Shown: positions 28,702-39,886, counted from the stretch's first letter. The stretch: DNA of 64,000 nt from Levilactobacillus fuyuanensis (GCF_003946395.1 NZ_RHNZ01000011.1:33855-97854), one strand, 5' to 3'. Made by a program: numbers and translations. Notes: a model not told the origin generated them from the letters alone.

Positions 28702-29263
28702 GGAAATCCTCCTTTTGACGAATCTGTTGCACTGCGGCGGCGAAGTCTGCAGGTTGGATGCTAAACATCCGCAAACGCTTCTCCAGTTGCTTACCATTCA
28801 CGTAACCAATCTGAAGGAGTTCGCCGAGCTGTTCACGCCGGGCCTTGGCACCGGCCCCGCCGATCAAGCCCGCGGCCATTAAATCTTCGTGGGTAATCAA
28901 CGTGGGCGCTGCCGTCGTTTCGGTATACACGTGGTCGAGCGCGGCCCGGATGGCCTCCGGACTGGCATGTTCCACACCGAGTGACCCGCCGGCCTTGTCC
29001 GGACGGCCCTCTGCTTTAGGTAAAAAGGCGTGCTTTGCATTCGGTACGGCCTCGGCTACAATCTTACGAATCTTTTCGCCGGAGAAATCAGGATCGGTAA
29101 AAATTATCACGCCCCGCTGATCGGCTAACTTTTCAATAAGGGCCAGTGTGTCCTCATCGATAGCGGAGCCCCGCGTTTCGATGGTATCGGCATTGACCGC
29201 TCTGTTGATTGATTTGGTATCGTCTTTGCCCTCCACCACGAGGACTTCTTTAATCTTCTTCAT
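28694..29263 (-). CDS. rnmV: Ribonuclease M5
   Basis: A 189-residue Toprim nuclease that matures 5S rRNA. The Toprim motif [14 protein letters not shown] and the DxD in [13 protein letters not shown] hold the catalytic acidic residues. The start MKKIKEV at 29263 is preferred; the longest frame begins 42 codons upstream inside tatD. It overlaps the tatD 3' end by 14 bases. Its substrate, 5S rRNA, is at the right end of the window. Confidence 0.95.
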   Translation of the reverse strand: MKKIKEVLVVEGKDDTKSINRAVNADTIETRGSAIDEDTLALIEKLADQRGVIIFTDPDFSGEKIRKIVAEAVPNAKHAFLPKAEGRPDKAGGSLGVEHASPEAIRAALDHVYTETTAAPTLITHEDLMAAGLIGGAGAKARREQLGELLQIGYVNGKQLEKRLRMFSIQPADFAAAVQQIRQKEDFHE

Positions 29264-30029
29264 TGATTTGATAAAACTCCTCTGCGTTGTGGTAAGTGGC
29301 GGCAGCAATTTCTTCCGGCGTCGTGTCACGTTCCTTGGCGATGGCTTCAACCGTATAACGGGTAAAGGCCGGCTCGTTCTGTTCCCCACGGTGGGGCTCC
29401 GGTGACAGGTACGGTGCGTCGGTCTCGACCATCATCACGTCGAGTGGCGTGGCTCGTACGGAGTCGTGGACTTCGTGGGCGTTCTTGAAGCTGGCCACAC
29501 CGGAATAGGAAATGTGCATCCCCAGGTCCAAGAACTTCTTGAGCCACTCGGGATCACCGTTAAAGCTGTGCATAACACCACCAATGTCGCTGATACCGCC
29601 CTCCTTGAGAATCCGGTAGGTATCTTCAAAGGCATCTCGGTTATGAATGGCAACGGGCTTCCCGACTTCTTTAGCAATCGCAACTTGCCGAGCAAACACC
29701 TTGCGTTGCACGTCCTGTGGCGAACTGTCCCAGTGATAGTCCAAGCCAATTTCGCCGAGCGCAACGACCCGGTCGTCGGCGAGTTGTTCTTCCATAAGCT
29801 TTTCGGCAGCCGCATCGTAATTCTTAGAATCTTCAGGGTGCCAGCCCACGGCCGCGTACAGCTGTGGATACTGGTGCGCCAGCTTGATGGCATCGGCGTT
29901 CAACTGCGTGTTGGAGCCGATGTTGACCATCTTGACGACGCCTAAGTCCGCTGCCTGTTTGAGGTAACGGGGGACTTCTTTAATAAATTCTTCGCTATTT
30001 AAATGGGTATGTGAATCAAAGATTTTCAT
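29250..30029 (-). CDS. tatD: TatD family metal-dependent deoxyribonuclease
   Basis: A 259-residue TIM-barrel hydrolase. Metal ligands appear in FDSHTHL (N-terminus), AVGWHPED, GEIGLDYH, HNRDA, and MMVETDAPYLSPEPHRG. Homologues are 3'-5' exonucleases. Start: the second ATG of GGAGGATCATGATG, at 30029, for better spacing. First gene of tatD-rnmV-ksgA. The upstream region holds repeat copy C and a DnaA-box-like cluster. Confidence 0.93.
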   Translation of the reverse strand: MKIFDSHTHLNSEEFIKEVPRYLKQAADLGVVKMVNIGSNTQLNADAIKLAHQYPQLYAAVGWHPEDSKNYDAAAEKLMEEQLADDRVVALGEIGLDYHWDSSPQDVQRKVFARQVAIAKEVGKPVAIHNRDAFEDTYRILKEGGISDIGGVMHSFNGDPEWLKKFLDLGMHISYSGVASFKNAHEVHDSVRATPLDVMMVETDAPYLSPEPHRGEQNEPAFTRYTVEAIAKERDTTPEEIAAATYHNAEEFYQINEED

Positions 30030-30083
30030 CATGATCCTCCTATTTCCGTGAAACACTTTCCTTATGATACTTCATTACCCTGA

Positions 30084-30274
30084 CCTGCGTCTCCGGGCTG
30101 GTGAAAATGAACCGGTTCGCTGTGGGCGGACGCCCAGAGCCAAAGAGCGGTCTCTGGACTTGCCTTTGAACCTCTAAGGACCGAGTTTCAAAGGCACCAA
30201 TTGGCTAAGCGGCAAGAATCCTGCCGCTAAGTCAATTCCCACGGCTGAGTCCATTTTCACCAGCCCTGCGACTC
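30084..30274 (+). repeat. Structured intergenic repeat, copy C (complete)
   Basis: Outer stem GCTGGTGAAAATG (30097-30109) pairs perfectly with CATTTTCACCAGC (30252-30264). Inner stem GCTGTGGG/CCCACGGC. Arms: CCAGAGCC/GGTCTCTGG, GCCTTTGAACCTC/GAGTTTCAAAGGC, and a long arm AATTGGCTAAGCGGCA/TGCCGCTAAGTCAATT. It is antisense to tatD and faces copy D across the DnaA-box-like cluster. Confidence 0.85.
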
Positions 30275-30330
30275 ACACAGGATTAATTTAGAACCTAACT
30301 TCAGTGGATTCAACTAAAATGACACATAAA

Positions 30331-30600
30331 ATAGTTGTTCACAGGTGGATAACTATTTAAAATCAGCGGTTATCAACAACGAAATCAGCACTTATTCACC
30401 AATTTCACTGCCTACCGCCATTATCGCAGACCTTATGAACAATTTCATCCACAATTCGCCGAATTATCAACCGACTTATGCACCTATTCGTTTATAGGTG
30501 ATGGAAGTTGTCCACATTTTACCGGAATTCTTAATTTTTATAATATCTTTTTGCACCGGTGGATAAGTTCGTAAGTGGATAACTCTCCATGCTGTCCACA
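30331..30600. promoter_or_regulatory. Cluster of ten DnaA-box-like nonamers
   Basis: Each differs by one base from TTATNCACA: plus strand at 30335, 30370, 30392, 30433, 30445, 30476 and 30508; minus strand at 30344, 30558 and 30574 (nine bases each, first coordinate given). An AT-rich run lies at 30528-30551. Flanked by inverted repeat copies C and D. There is no dnaA or dnaN nearby. A chromosomal DnaA-binding locus is proposed. Confidence 0.6.
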
Positions 30601-30640
30601 CGAGTAGTTATCGGCCAATTGAGACTCGTGGTTAAAAGTT

Positions 30641-30838
30641 AGCCTAGCCGGAGGCAACCAGGGATGGAGTCAGCCGTGACAGCGATGTTAGACCGGGCGA
30701 TTGTTTCTTCCCGGCCTTACATCGCGGGACGTGTTTGGAAACTCGCGATTCTCAGCGAGGTTTCAAACCGAGCCGGAAGCCCGCTCTTTGGCTGCAGGCG
30801 TTCCCCACAGCGGCGGAATCCCTGGTTGCCGTAGGCGA
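30641..30838 (-). repeat. Structured intergenic repeat, copy D (complete)
   Basis: Outer stem: GGCAACCAGGGAT against ATCCCTGGTTGCC (30653-30665 and 30818-30830), perfect. Inner stem GCTGTG/CACGGC. Arms: GCC..AGCC/GGCT..GGC, GTTTGAAACCTCGC/GCGAGTTTCCAAAC, GCGATGTAAGGCCGGG/CCCGGTCTAACATCGC. The last two arms are almost identical to those of copy A. It follows the metG stop on the same strand. Confidence 0.85.
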
Positions 30839-30917
30839 CAATTTTTTACCACACTCTTTTGACATAAAAACGCGGGTTTGGCGTCTCATCGACCCGCCGC
30901 CCACGCTTATGCGAACA

Positions 30918-33077
<2,160 letters not shown>

Positions 33078-33166
33078 TTAAAACGACAAATTGTTGATTT
33101 CAGCGTTTGCACACCTATCGTGTGAGTCGCCACAACGACCGGAGACACTCAGCGCCAGCAATTCAA

Positions 33167-34015
33167 TCAGAACAGGTCCAACTGTTGTGGCGCCAGATTG
33201 TCCCACTGCAGGCCCAGAATGGCCTGTAAACGCATGGCATTCGGGGCCGCATCCTTGCCGGAGTTGTTGTTGAAAATCACGCAAACATCCTTGGCCTGTG
33301 TCGCTAGCCGGCGCACCAAATCTGCCAGCGTCTGCAGCTCTTCTTCACTGTATTTGTATAGCGTCCGGGTCTTACGCCAGATGGCACCCTGGTTGAACCA
33401 GCCCTGCTCGTTACGCCCATGCAAACGTACAACGGCCAGTTCAGGGGTCGTGACCGTTTCGACCAGAGGAATCCCATTGTTCAGATTGTGAGGTTCATCG
33501 GTTGTGACGTTGATAATCTTTAGTGATTGCAAATACGCCGTCACATCGGCCGTCATTCCCGGTTCCTCAAACCAACTGGGACTGCGGAATTCCACCGCCA
33601 CCGGCAGATTCCCCATCTGAACACGGACGTCACGCAAATATTGAATATTCGCGGTCGTCCGGTTAAAGTACGGCGGAAACTGGAAGAGAACCGTAAGCAG
33701 CTGGTCATGGTCGACCAAAGGCTGAATTGCTTCACGGAATTGGATAAAGGCCGTTGCCCGCTCCTCGTCGGTGACGGGCTCGCTGCGTTGATCGTGGCGT
33801 GTCATCACCTGGTTGGCCTTCAAGATATACTGAAAGCCATCGGGCACCGCCGCCTGCCAATTTGCCACCGTACTCTGCCGGGGAATCCCGTAGAAGGGTG
33901 TATCCAGTTCGACAACTGGAAAATGCCCCGCGTATTCACTCAACGTTACCGGTCGGTCCTCCCCACCAATCAAGGCGGGATGTTCCTTCCAAGTCGTTAG
34001 CCCAATCGTAATCAT
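33167..34015 (-). CDS. DUF72 family protein (YecE-like)
   Basis: A 282-residue TIM-barrel-like protein of unknown biochemical role. Typical DUF72 segments: IGLTTWKEHP at the start, FPVVELDTPFYGIP, FQYILKANQVMTRH, LTVLFQFPPYF, VAVEFRSPSWF, VVRLHGRN, CVIFNNNSGKDAAPNAM. Length is usual. It lies 11 bases downstream of a small membrane-protein gene and sirtuin gene on the same strand, and probably shares their transcript. Confidence 0.88.
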   Translation of the reverse strand: MITIGLTTWKEHPALIGGEDRPVTLSEYAGHFPVVELDTPFYGIPRQSTVANWQAAVPDGFQYILKANQVMTRHDQRSEPVTDEERATAFIQFREAIQPLVDHDQLLTVLFQFPPYFNRTTANIQYLRDVRVQMGNLPVAVEFRSPSWFEEPGMTADVTAYLQSLKIINVTTDEPHNLNNGIPLVETVTTPELAVVRLHGRNEQGWFNQGAIWRKTRTLYKYSEEELQTLADLVRRLATQAKDVCVIFNNNSGKDAAPNAMRLQAILGLQWDNLAPQQLDLF

Positions 34016-34026
34016 CCTGTCACCTC

Positions 34027-34353
34027 TTACTTTAAACGTTCAAACCGTTTGATCAAATCCACTTCTGGCGTAGTCAATTGCCCCGTCAGCTGACTGATCA
34101 ACCGTTTACCAGCGACACGATCGTTGTACCGAATCGCCGTCACACAGATATCAATTAAGGCAAACATGACCGTCACCAAGATGGCCTCGCGCCGATTAAA
34201 GGTCGCATTAAAGAGCGTCACCAGTTGACCGCTAAACGCCAGCTGAATGATACTGTAGACCAGCAACGTATCCGGAAGAAGTTGAAGCACGTTCAACCAC
34301 CGTAAGCGCCGCACTAACTTTCTTAATTGTGCAATGACTTCTTGATGACTCAT
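34027..34353 (-). CDS. Small membrane protein of unknown function
   Basis: A 108-residue protein with two hydrophobic segments (about 22-42 and 57-77) flanked by basic sequences. The start ATG 34353 has GAGGGTGAGA upstream and overlaps the 3' end of the sirtuin gene by 10 bases (frame differs). No family recognised. Its place between a sirtuin and a DUF72 gene suggests coupled expression only. Confidence 0.6.
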   Translation of the reverse strand: MSHQEVIAQLRKLVRRLRWLNVLQLLPDTLLVYSIIQLAFSGQLVTLFNATFNRREAILVTVMFALIDICVTAIRYNDRVAGKRLISQLTGQLTTPEVDLIKRFERLK

Positions 34354-35062
34354 CGTCTCACCCTCAGACTCGCAACGCGTCGAAGAACTCGGTTGCGTCG
34401 GCTTGAACCATATCATAGGTAAAGCCCAGGTTTAATTGTTCTTGATTAACGACCACGACCTGTGCCTGTTGATTGCGGTAATCAAGGAGACCAGCAAACG
34501 GATAGACCCGCATGGAGGTTCCCACGATGACAACCAAATCAGCCTGACTCATCGCCGCCACGGCGCGTTGTACGTTGGTGGTGTTTAAGCCCTCATCGTA
34601 CAGCACAACATCAGGCCGCAACCAGCCACCATCGGCATCGTGGTACGGCGACTTTAGGTAGTCGTGCCAGTCGGCCTTAGCACCACAGACCTGGCAGTAC
34701 ACGTTATAGAGATTCCCGTGAAATTCGACCAGGTGCTGGGTATCCGCGACGTTGTACAGGTTATCGATATTTTGGGTAATGACCGTGGCCCGGTTCTGCC
34801 GAGTCAGGGCCGCTTGTTTCTCGTGAATGACGTTGGGTTTGGCATCTGGATAGTACAGGTTCTGCTTCACATAATCGTAAAAGACTTCTGGTTCCTGTAC
34901 CAAACAGCTGTGACTCAGATAGTATTCGGCGTTCCGGTGGCCGGTGTATAGACCGTTCTTGGACCGATAATCCGGAATCCCAGACGGCGTAGACACACCC
35001 GCTCCGGTTAAGAATACAATGTGCTGAGCTTGATCAAAGGTCGCTTGTAAGCGCGCTTCCAT
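34344..35062 (-). CDS. Sir2-family NAD-dependent deacylase, one zinc Cys pair only
   Basis: A sirtuin of about 232-235 residues (the stop lies near 34364; start ATG 35062 or 35071). NAD motif LTGAGVSTPSGIPDYRS (about 21-37), TQNIDNLY (99-106) and catalytic His in VEFHGN (118). The zinc ribbon keeps the first Cys pair (CQVC, 126 and 129) but the second pair, expected before GGWLRPDVV, is absent (SPYHDADGG). The C-terminal part has VIVGTSMRVYPFAGLL. It removes acyl groups from Lys using NAD. Loss of two zinc ligands is unusual for the classic family but occurs in some Gram-positive sirtuins. Confidence 0.85.
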
Positions 35063-35110
35063 CCCCATCATCCTTTCCTTGTCTTGATTCTCTAAACTTG
35101 TCGCTATCTT

Positions 35111-35303
35111 TGCCTGCGGCTGCCAGGGTTACGCCTGCTGTGGGGACCGCTTCCAGCCAAAGAACGGGCTTTCAGCTCGCCTTGAAGCCAGCCCCTGAAA
35201 CCCGGGGCCGTCTCCAAGGTCGTTCCGTGCCGTAAGATTGGGGAAAACCACCCGCTCTAACGCCACCGACACAGCTGGCTCCACCCTAGCCTCCTCCGGC
35301 TAC
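35111..35303 (+). repeat. Structured intergenic repeat, copy E (complete, divergent)
   Basis: Outer stem GCCAGGGT (35122-35129) pairs with ACCCTAGC (35283-35290) with one mismatch. Inner stem GCTGTG/CACAGC, a compensatory change from CACGGC elsewhere. First arm GCT..AGCC/GGCT..AGC. The second arm is a different GC-rich hairpin; the third keeps the TAAG/CTAA internal motif. It lies between the sirtuin start and the metalloprotein gene. Confidence 0.8.
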
Positions 35304-35400
35304 GGCAGTTCGCCGATTTTATAATTGCCCGCCTATCATCAATCGGAAGAAGTCAGAATTCTCCTGTCTCAGATCCACAGGCGAACCATCCACGCTCAGT

Positions 35401-36366
35401 CTACCGCAAGATAAATGGCATTTCGAGTTTGTTGAAGAGTTCTTCAACCGTCATGTCATAGAGCTTCGTGAAGTAATCCGGCGTGTCGTCCTTAGGTGCT
35501 GGTGATGGCAACACAAACGCATTCTGTTCGTCGGCGCGGTTGAAGCCCACATAGGCCCGGCGTTGCGTTTTCTTCTCGTGCATATCGGAGTGATATAATT
35601 CGAAGATTTGCTTAACCTTCAAGCCAAGTTGCCGTTTTGACATAACGCTGGTCAACGTGGTGAATTCGGTGTTGTGGAGTGCTGGCAAATGCCAGGCTTC
35701 TAGTTGGGCATCGAAGGCCTTGAACAACTTGACCACGTTTCGTCGTAAGGTAAATGGTGAATCAACTGGTTTGACTGTAATCACCGCATACAGCTTCTTG
35801 GCCGCAGCCAAACTGATTGGGTAATCCTTTTCGAAGTCCGCCATCACCTTTTCATCATCTGGGCCAAAGAAGACCAACGCATCCAGTAACGTCAACGTCC
35901 GTAGCGTCATTTCATCATCAACGGGCGTTGGTTCTGGCTTGATGGTGGCTTTCACACCAGCTAAGTAGAGGTCCTTGATTTCTGGCGTAATCAGGCCGTG
36001 CTTCTGTTGTTCGCTGACCACGACGAAGTGACTCACGATATCGTAGAGTTCGGTGCCCATGATCATCAACTGTTCATCAAGCTTCGGCTGCCCGGTGGTC
36101 AAGGAGAAGAAGACTTGAGGGAACCCAGAGAGAATCATCAACAAGTGAAGTAATTCGTGCGAAGCCGTGTAGTTAGGCGCCGTCAAATCGGCCACTTGAA
36201 TGGCAATATCCTTACCCATTTGCATCTGTTGGGCTTGGTCGTGCCGCACGTAACCGGCTTGGAGTTCACCAATGAATTGGACTTCGACTTTACCAGGATA
36301 AATGGCGTTGACCTGGTTCAATAAGCCCTGGACCGCCTCGTTAAGTTGAACATCTTTTGCTTTCAT
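35401..36366 (-). CDS. HExxH-containing protein, IpaB/EvcA-like
   Basis: A 321-residue cytoplasmic protein without signal peptide. The segment ASHELLHLLM (about residues 67-76) is a zincin HExxH motif; a following Glu in DEQLMIMGTELYD could be the third ligand. The lactobacillar family is sometimes named IpaB/EvcA, a label without proven meaning. It may be a metallopeptidase. It lies 15 bases downstream of nothing and upstream of mvaA on the same strand: the order of transcription is this gene, then mvaA. Confidence 0.6.
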   Translation of the reverse strand: MKAKDVQLNEAVQGLLNQVNAIYPGKVEVQFIGELQAGYVRHDQAQQMQMGKDIAIQVADLTAPNYTASHELLHLLMILSGFPQVFFSLTTGQPKLDEQLMIMGTELYDIVSHFVVVSEQQKHGLITPEIKDLYLAGVKATIKPEPTPVDDEMTLRTLTLLDALVFFGPDDEKVMADFEKDYPISLAAAKKLYAVITVKPVDSPFTLRRNVVKLFKAFDAQLEAWHLPALHNTEFTTLTSVMSKRQLGLKVKQIFELYHSDMHEKKTQRRAYVGFNRADEQNAFVLPSPAPKDDTPDYFTKLYDMTVEELFNKLEMPFILR

Positions 36367-36381
36367 AATTTAAATTGTCAC

Positions 36382-37644
36382 CTATTTCTCTAAATTTGCT
36401 TGGCGCACGGCTAGCAGGGCCGCTTTGGCCTGTGCCGTCGTCGGTTGTGTGTTGTCGCGAAGTCGGCCCACCACCGCCGGAACTTCTCCCGGCGTCGCGC
36501 CAACCGACAGCGCGAGTGATTTTAGTTGTAGTTGCATGTGTCCGTGCTGAATCCCATCGGTCACTAACGCACGGAGGGCTGCCAAATTCTGGGCCAACCC
36601 CACCGCGGCCGTCACGCCCATCAATTCACGGGCCGAGGTGATCTGGGCAATCTGTTGGTTGATGACCACTAGCGGAAAGACCCGCGTGGCACCACCAACG
36701 TAACCCAACGCTAACGGCAAGGTCAGCTCACCGTGTAACGTCGTGTCTTCCAGCCACCAACGACTGAGACTCTGATAGCTGCCGTGACGACTCGCATAGG
36801 CGTGCGCACCACTTTCCACGGCGCGCCAGTCGTTGCCCATCGCCAGAACAACCGCATCGATACCGTTCATGATGCCCTTGTTGTGGGTCACCGCTCGGTA
36901 TGGATCGTGCTCGGCAAAGTCACTGGCATCACAGATCCGTTGCCCAACGGTCGCGCCATCAATGGTTTTTGTCGCCAATTGGTCAACCGGCACCGCCACT
37001 TCGGCGGTCACCAGGCTGTGGGTCGCATAGTTACTTAAGATACTCATCAAAACGTTGACGGTTAAATGTTCCTTTAAATAATTCGCAACGGCCTCACAGA
37101 TTGTGTTGACCAGATTAGCGCCCATTGCCTCACCGACATCGATGAACAGGTCCAACGACATCCAGTAAGGGGGGATGCACCGAATCCGCAGTGAACGGGC
37201 CCCACCCCCGTGACCGATCAACGAGGGATGAACCTCGTTGGCCACTTTCAAGAGCTCGTCTTGATGGGCGGTCAACCAGGCTTTGACCCCGGTACGATCG
37301 GCGACATGACTCAGGACGATTTGGCCCATGACTTCACGTCGCTCGACTTTGGTGGTAATCCCCCGTTCACTGGTCAATAATCGGCCCCCATTGCTGGCGG
37401 CAGCGATGACGGAGGGTTCCTCTGTCACCATTGGCACCGCAATGGTCTGACCATTGACCCGGAGATTGACGGCGACCCCTTCAGGGAGGCCGTAAGTCGT
37501 GAGGTAATTTTCAATCAAATCAGCATCGGCTGACCGCTGTCTGGCGGCAATCTTCGCCAATTGCTGAACCGTTAAATGACTCTGCTGAGCCAACAAGTCG
37601 CGCCGGGCCCCATAGGGTAGCCGGTAGAATGGTGTTTGTGCCAT
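36382..37644 (-). CDS. mvaA: Hydroxymethylglutaryl-CoA reductase, class II
   Basis: A 420-residue enzyme reducing HMG-CoA to mevalonate. The N-terminal ENYLTTYGLPEGVAVNLRVNG, DVGEAMGANLVNTICEAVA (about 166-184) and the catalytic His in RHGSYQSLSRW fit the bacterial class II form. The mevalonate route supplies isoprenoids in lactobacilli. RBS AGGAGG. It lies 12 bases downstream of a Ppx/GppA gene. Presence of mvaA makes ispE at 26.4 kb an apparent outlier. Confidence 0.95.
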   Translation of the reverse strand: MAQTPFYRLPYGARRDLLAQQSHLTVQQLAKIAARQRSADADLIENYLTTYGLPEGVAVNLRVNGQTIAVPMVTEEPSVIAAASNGGRLLTSERGITTKVERREVMGQIVLSHVADRTGVKAWLTAHQDELLKVANEVHPSLIGHGGGARSLRIRCIPPYWMSLDLFIDVGEAMGANLVNTICEAVANYLKEHLTVNVLMSILSNYATHSLVTAEVAVPVDQLATKTIDGATVGQRICDASDFAEHDPYRAVTHNKGIMNGIDAVVLAMGNDWRAVESGAHAYASRHGSYQSLSRWWLEDTTLHGELTLPLALGYVGGATRVFPLVVINQQIAQITSARELMGVTAAVGLAQNLAALRALVTDGIQHGHMQLQLKSLALSVGATPGEVPAVVGRLRDNTQPTTAQAKAALLAVRQANLEK

Positions 37645-37656
37645 AAGACATTCCTC

Positions 37657-38577
37657 CTAGCGTTGACTGAGATATTCGGAAATAATGCCTTCGCGGACCC
37701 CACTCTCGGAGAAAACAACCCGATCGGAGTCCAACATCTGTAAAAGTGTTACCAATGGCAACATCCCACCGATAATAATATCGGCGCGGTCTAGTTCTAG
37801 GCCGGAGATACGTTTTCGTTCGCCCAACGGCACCCGCAACAGGCGCTCAAAGGTTTTCATGACTTGCTCAGTGGTCAAACGGTAGCCGTGGATATCCTCC
37901 ACGTGCAAAATCTTTTGCTGCTGACGATTCATGCGGGCCAGCGTCCGGTTAGCGCCGCCCAACAACACCAACGGTAAGTGCTTGGCATCGTTCAGCCACC
38001 AAATATCGCGGAGCCGTTCACGCAAGAAGACTTGCGCGGAGAATAGATCCACCGCTCGGACACGGTCATCCAGCCGAAATTGTTCGGACAGGTTGACGGC
38101 CCCAAACGGCACGCTGATCAAGTTGGCATCGCGGCCATCCTTGACGTGGACCAGTTCACAACTGGCACCACCGGTATCTAGAAGCAGACAGTCTTTGACT
38201 TTCAGTCGATTCACGGCTCCCAGATAGTCGTAATAGGCTTCCTGGTCGCCGGACAACACTTCGAGGTCAATGTCGGTCGCCACCGCGACGCGTTTGAGAA
38301 ATTCATCCCGGTTACGCGCCTGACGGACCGCCGCCGTGGCAATCCCTCTGACGACAAGGTTCGGCAATTGTTCGTAATACGGTCGAAACGACTTCAACGC
38401 ACTGATTGTACGATCCATTGCCTTCGGTTGCAGAATTTTCTCGGGGCCCATGCCCTCCGACAGCCGACTGTCCACCTTGACGCGATTGACCTCGCGATAG
38501 GTGCCGTCGTCGTGGAGTTCGTTAACGGCCATGCGGACCGAATTCGATCCGAGATCAACAATGGCTAAGTTTTGCAT
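37657..38577 (-). CDS. Ppx/GppA-family phosphatase
   Basis: A 306-residue member of the ASKHA superfamily. N-terminal LAIVDLGSNSVRMAVNEL is the phosphate 1 motif, LLLDTGGASCELVHV the phosphate 2 motif. It is exopolyphosphatase- or pppGpp-phosphatase-like, in the short form without HD domain. It is 20 bases downstream of trpS and upstream of mvaA. Confidence 0.88.
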   Translation of the reverse strand: MQNLAIVDLGSNSVRMAVNELHDDGTYREVNRVKVDSRLSEGMGPEKILQPKAMDRTISALKSFRPYYEQLPNLVVRGIATAAVRQARNRDEFLKRVAVATDIDLEVLSGDQEAYYDYLGAVNRLKVKDCLLLDTGGASCELVHVKDGRDANLISVPFGAVNLSEQFRLDDRVRAVDLFSAQVFLRERLRDIWWLNDAKHLPLVLLGGANRTLARMNRQQQKILHVEDIHGYRLTTEQVMKTFERLLRVPLGERKRISGLELDRADIIIGGMLPLVTLLQMLDSDRVVFSESGVREGIISEYLSQR

Positions 38578-38597
38578 AGACTCTCCTCCGTTTCAGT

Positions 38598-39617
38598 CTA
38601 GCCGAAGTAGTCGATACCGATAGCGTGCTGAACTTCACGTAACGTTTGTGCAGCAACCTTATTGGCTTTTTCACTACCCTGCTTCAAGATATCGTAAACG
38701 GCGTCCTCGTTGGCAGCGTACTGTTCGCGACGTTCGCGAATCGGTTGTAGCTTGGCTTGAAGGACTTCGTTCAAATACCGCTTAATTTTAACATCACCGA
38801 GCCCACCGTGCTGGTATTGTGCTTTCAAATCAGCAACATGGTCCGTATCGTCGGCAAAAATGTCCAGATACGTAAAGACGGTATTGCCTTCAATGTGGCC
38901 TGGGTCTTCAATGTGCACGTGCTCAGGGTCAGTGTACATCGACATTACTTTCTTCTGAATGTCATCGGCACTGTCGGCCAAGTAGATGGCATTGTCCAAT
39001 GACTTACTCATCTTGGCATTACCGTCGAGACCAGGAATCCGGCCTTGACCCTTAGGTGGGAAGTAGCCTTCTGGTTCAACCAGAATCTCTTGTTGGTAAA
39101 TGCTGTTGAAGCTGCGGACGATTTCACGCGTCTGTTCCAACATTGGCTCTTGGTCTTCCCCAACGGGAACCGTGTCTGCCTTGAATGCCGTGATATCGGC
39201 GGCTTGGCTCACTGGGTAGATGAAGAACCCAGCTGGGACGCTTTCGCCAAACGCCTTTTGCTTGATTTCCGTCTTAACCGTTGGGTTCCGGTTCAACCGG
39301 GCAACGCTGACCAAGTTCAGATAAGCCATCGTTAATTCACTAAGCGCTGGAATCTGAGATTGGACGAGAATTGTAGACTTGGCGGGATCGATCCCCACGG
39401 CCAAGTAGTCCAACGCCACTTGTAACAGGCTGTGGCGAATCTTTTCGGGATCGCGGGCGTTGTCAGTCAGTGCTTGCATGTCGGCAATCATAATGAACGT
39501 ATCGTAATCGCCGGTGTTTTGCAGGGCAACCCGGTTCTTCAGGGACCCCACATAATGTCCAATATGAAGTTTACCTGTTGGTCGGTCACCAGTTAATATA
39601 ACGTGCTTTTTAGTCAT
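38598..39617 (-). CDS. trpS: Tryptophanyl-tRNA synthetase
   Basis: A 339-residue class I synthetase. TGKLHIGHY (HIGH at 18-21) and [10 protein letters not shown] (KMSKS near 200). It charges tRNA-Trp. The length is usual. The leader has a complete T-box with a UGG specifier, so expression follows tRNA-Trp charging. RBS AAAGGAAG. Confidence 0.97.
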   Translation of the reverse strand: MTKKHVILTGDRPTGKLHIGHYVGSLKNRVALQNTGDYDTFIMIADMQALTDNARDPEKIRHSLLQVALDYLAVGIDPAKSTILVQSQIPALSELTMAYLNLVSVARLNRNPTVKTEIKQKAFGESVPAGFFIYPVSQAADITAFKADTVPVGEDQEPMLEQTREIVRSFNSIYQQEILVEPEGYFPPKGQGRIPGLDGNAKMSKSLDNAIYLADSADDIQKKVMSMYTDPEHVHIEDPGHIEGNTVFTYLDIFADDTDHVADLKAQYQHGGLGDVKIKRYLNEVLQAKLQPIRERREQYAANEDAVYDILKQGSEKANKVAAQTLREVQHAIGIDYFG

Positions 39618-39639
39618 TAATACTCTTCCTTTCTGAAAA

Positions 39640-39850
39640 AGCGCCCCATTGGAGAAGACTCCAATAGGACGCTAACTTGCGCGGTACCACCTAAATTGTG
39701 ATCGCTATGACCACCACTTTTGTCGTTAACGGGACCCCGCGATAATTGATTATCGATTGAATGTTTGGTCGTGACCCAATTCGACGCTAAAACCGTTTCA
39801 GCACGGGCGGTTTCTCTCTGGACTTGGCCTACTCTATATCACAACTTTCA
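39640..39850 (-). ncRNA. T-box leader (Trp) of trpS
   Basis: On the minus strand the T-box sequence AGGTGGTACCGCG (39680-39692) is followed by terminator stem AGCGTCCTATTGG (39641-39673 as hairpin) and a U-run. Upstream stem I has AGTAG and AGAGAGA motifs, and the specifier loop reads GAATTGGG, with UGG at 39776-39778. A promoter TTTACT-N17-TAAAAT lies at 39881-39886 and 39858-39863. Confidence 0.93.
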
Positions 39851-39857
39851 TGTTCTT

Positions 39858-39886
39858 ATTTTAGAGGTTTTCGCTGGGAAAGTAAA
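39858..39886 (-). promoter_or_regulatory. trpS promoter
   Basis: TTTACT (39881-39886), 17-base spacer and TAAAAT (39858-39863) on the minus strand, just before the T-box. Confidence 0.6.

Noticed and set aside
30331..30600. DnaA-box cluster as the chromosomal origin
   Set aside because: No dnaA, dnaN, recF or gyr genes nearby, and no perfect DnaA boxes.
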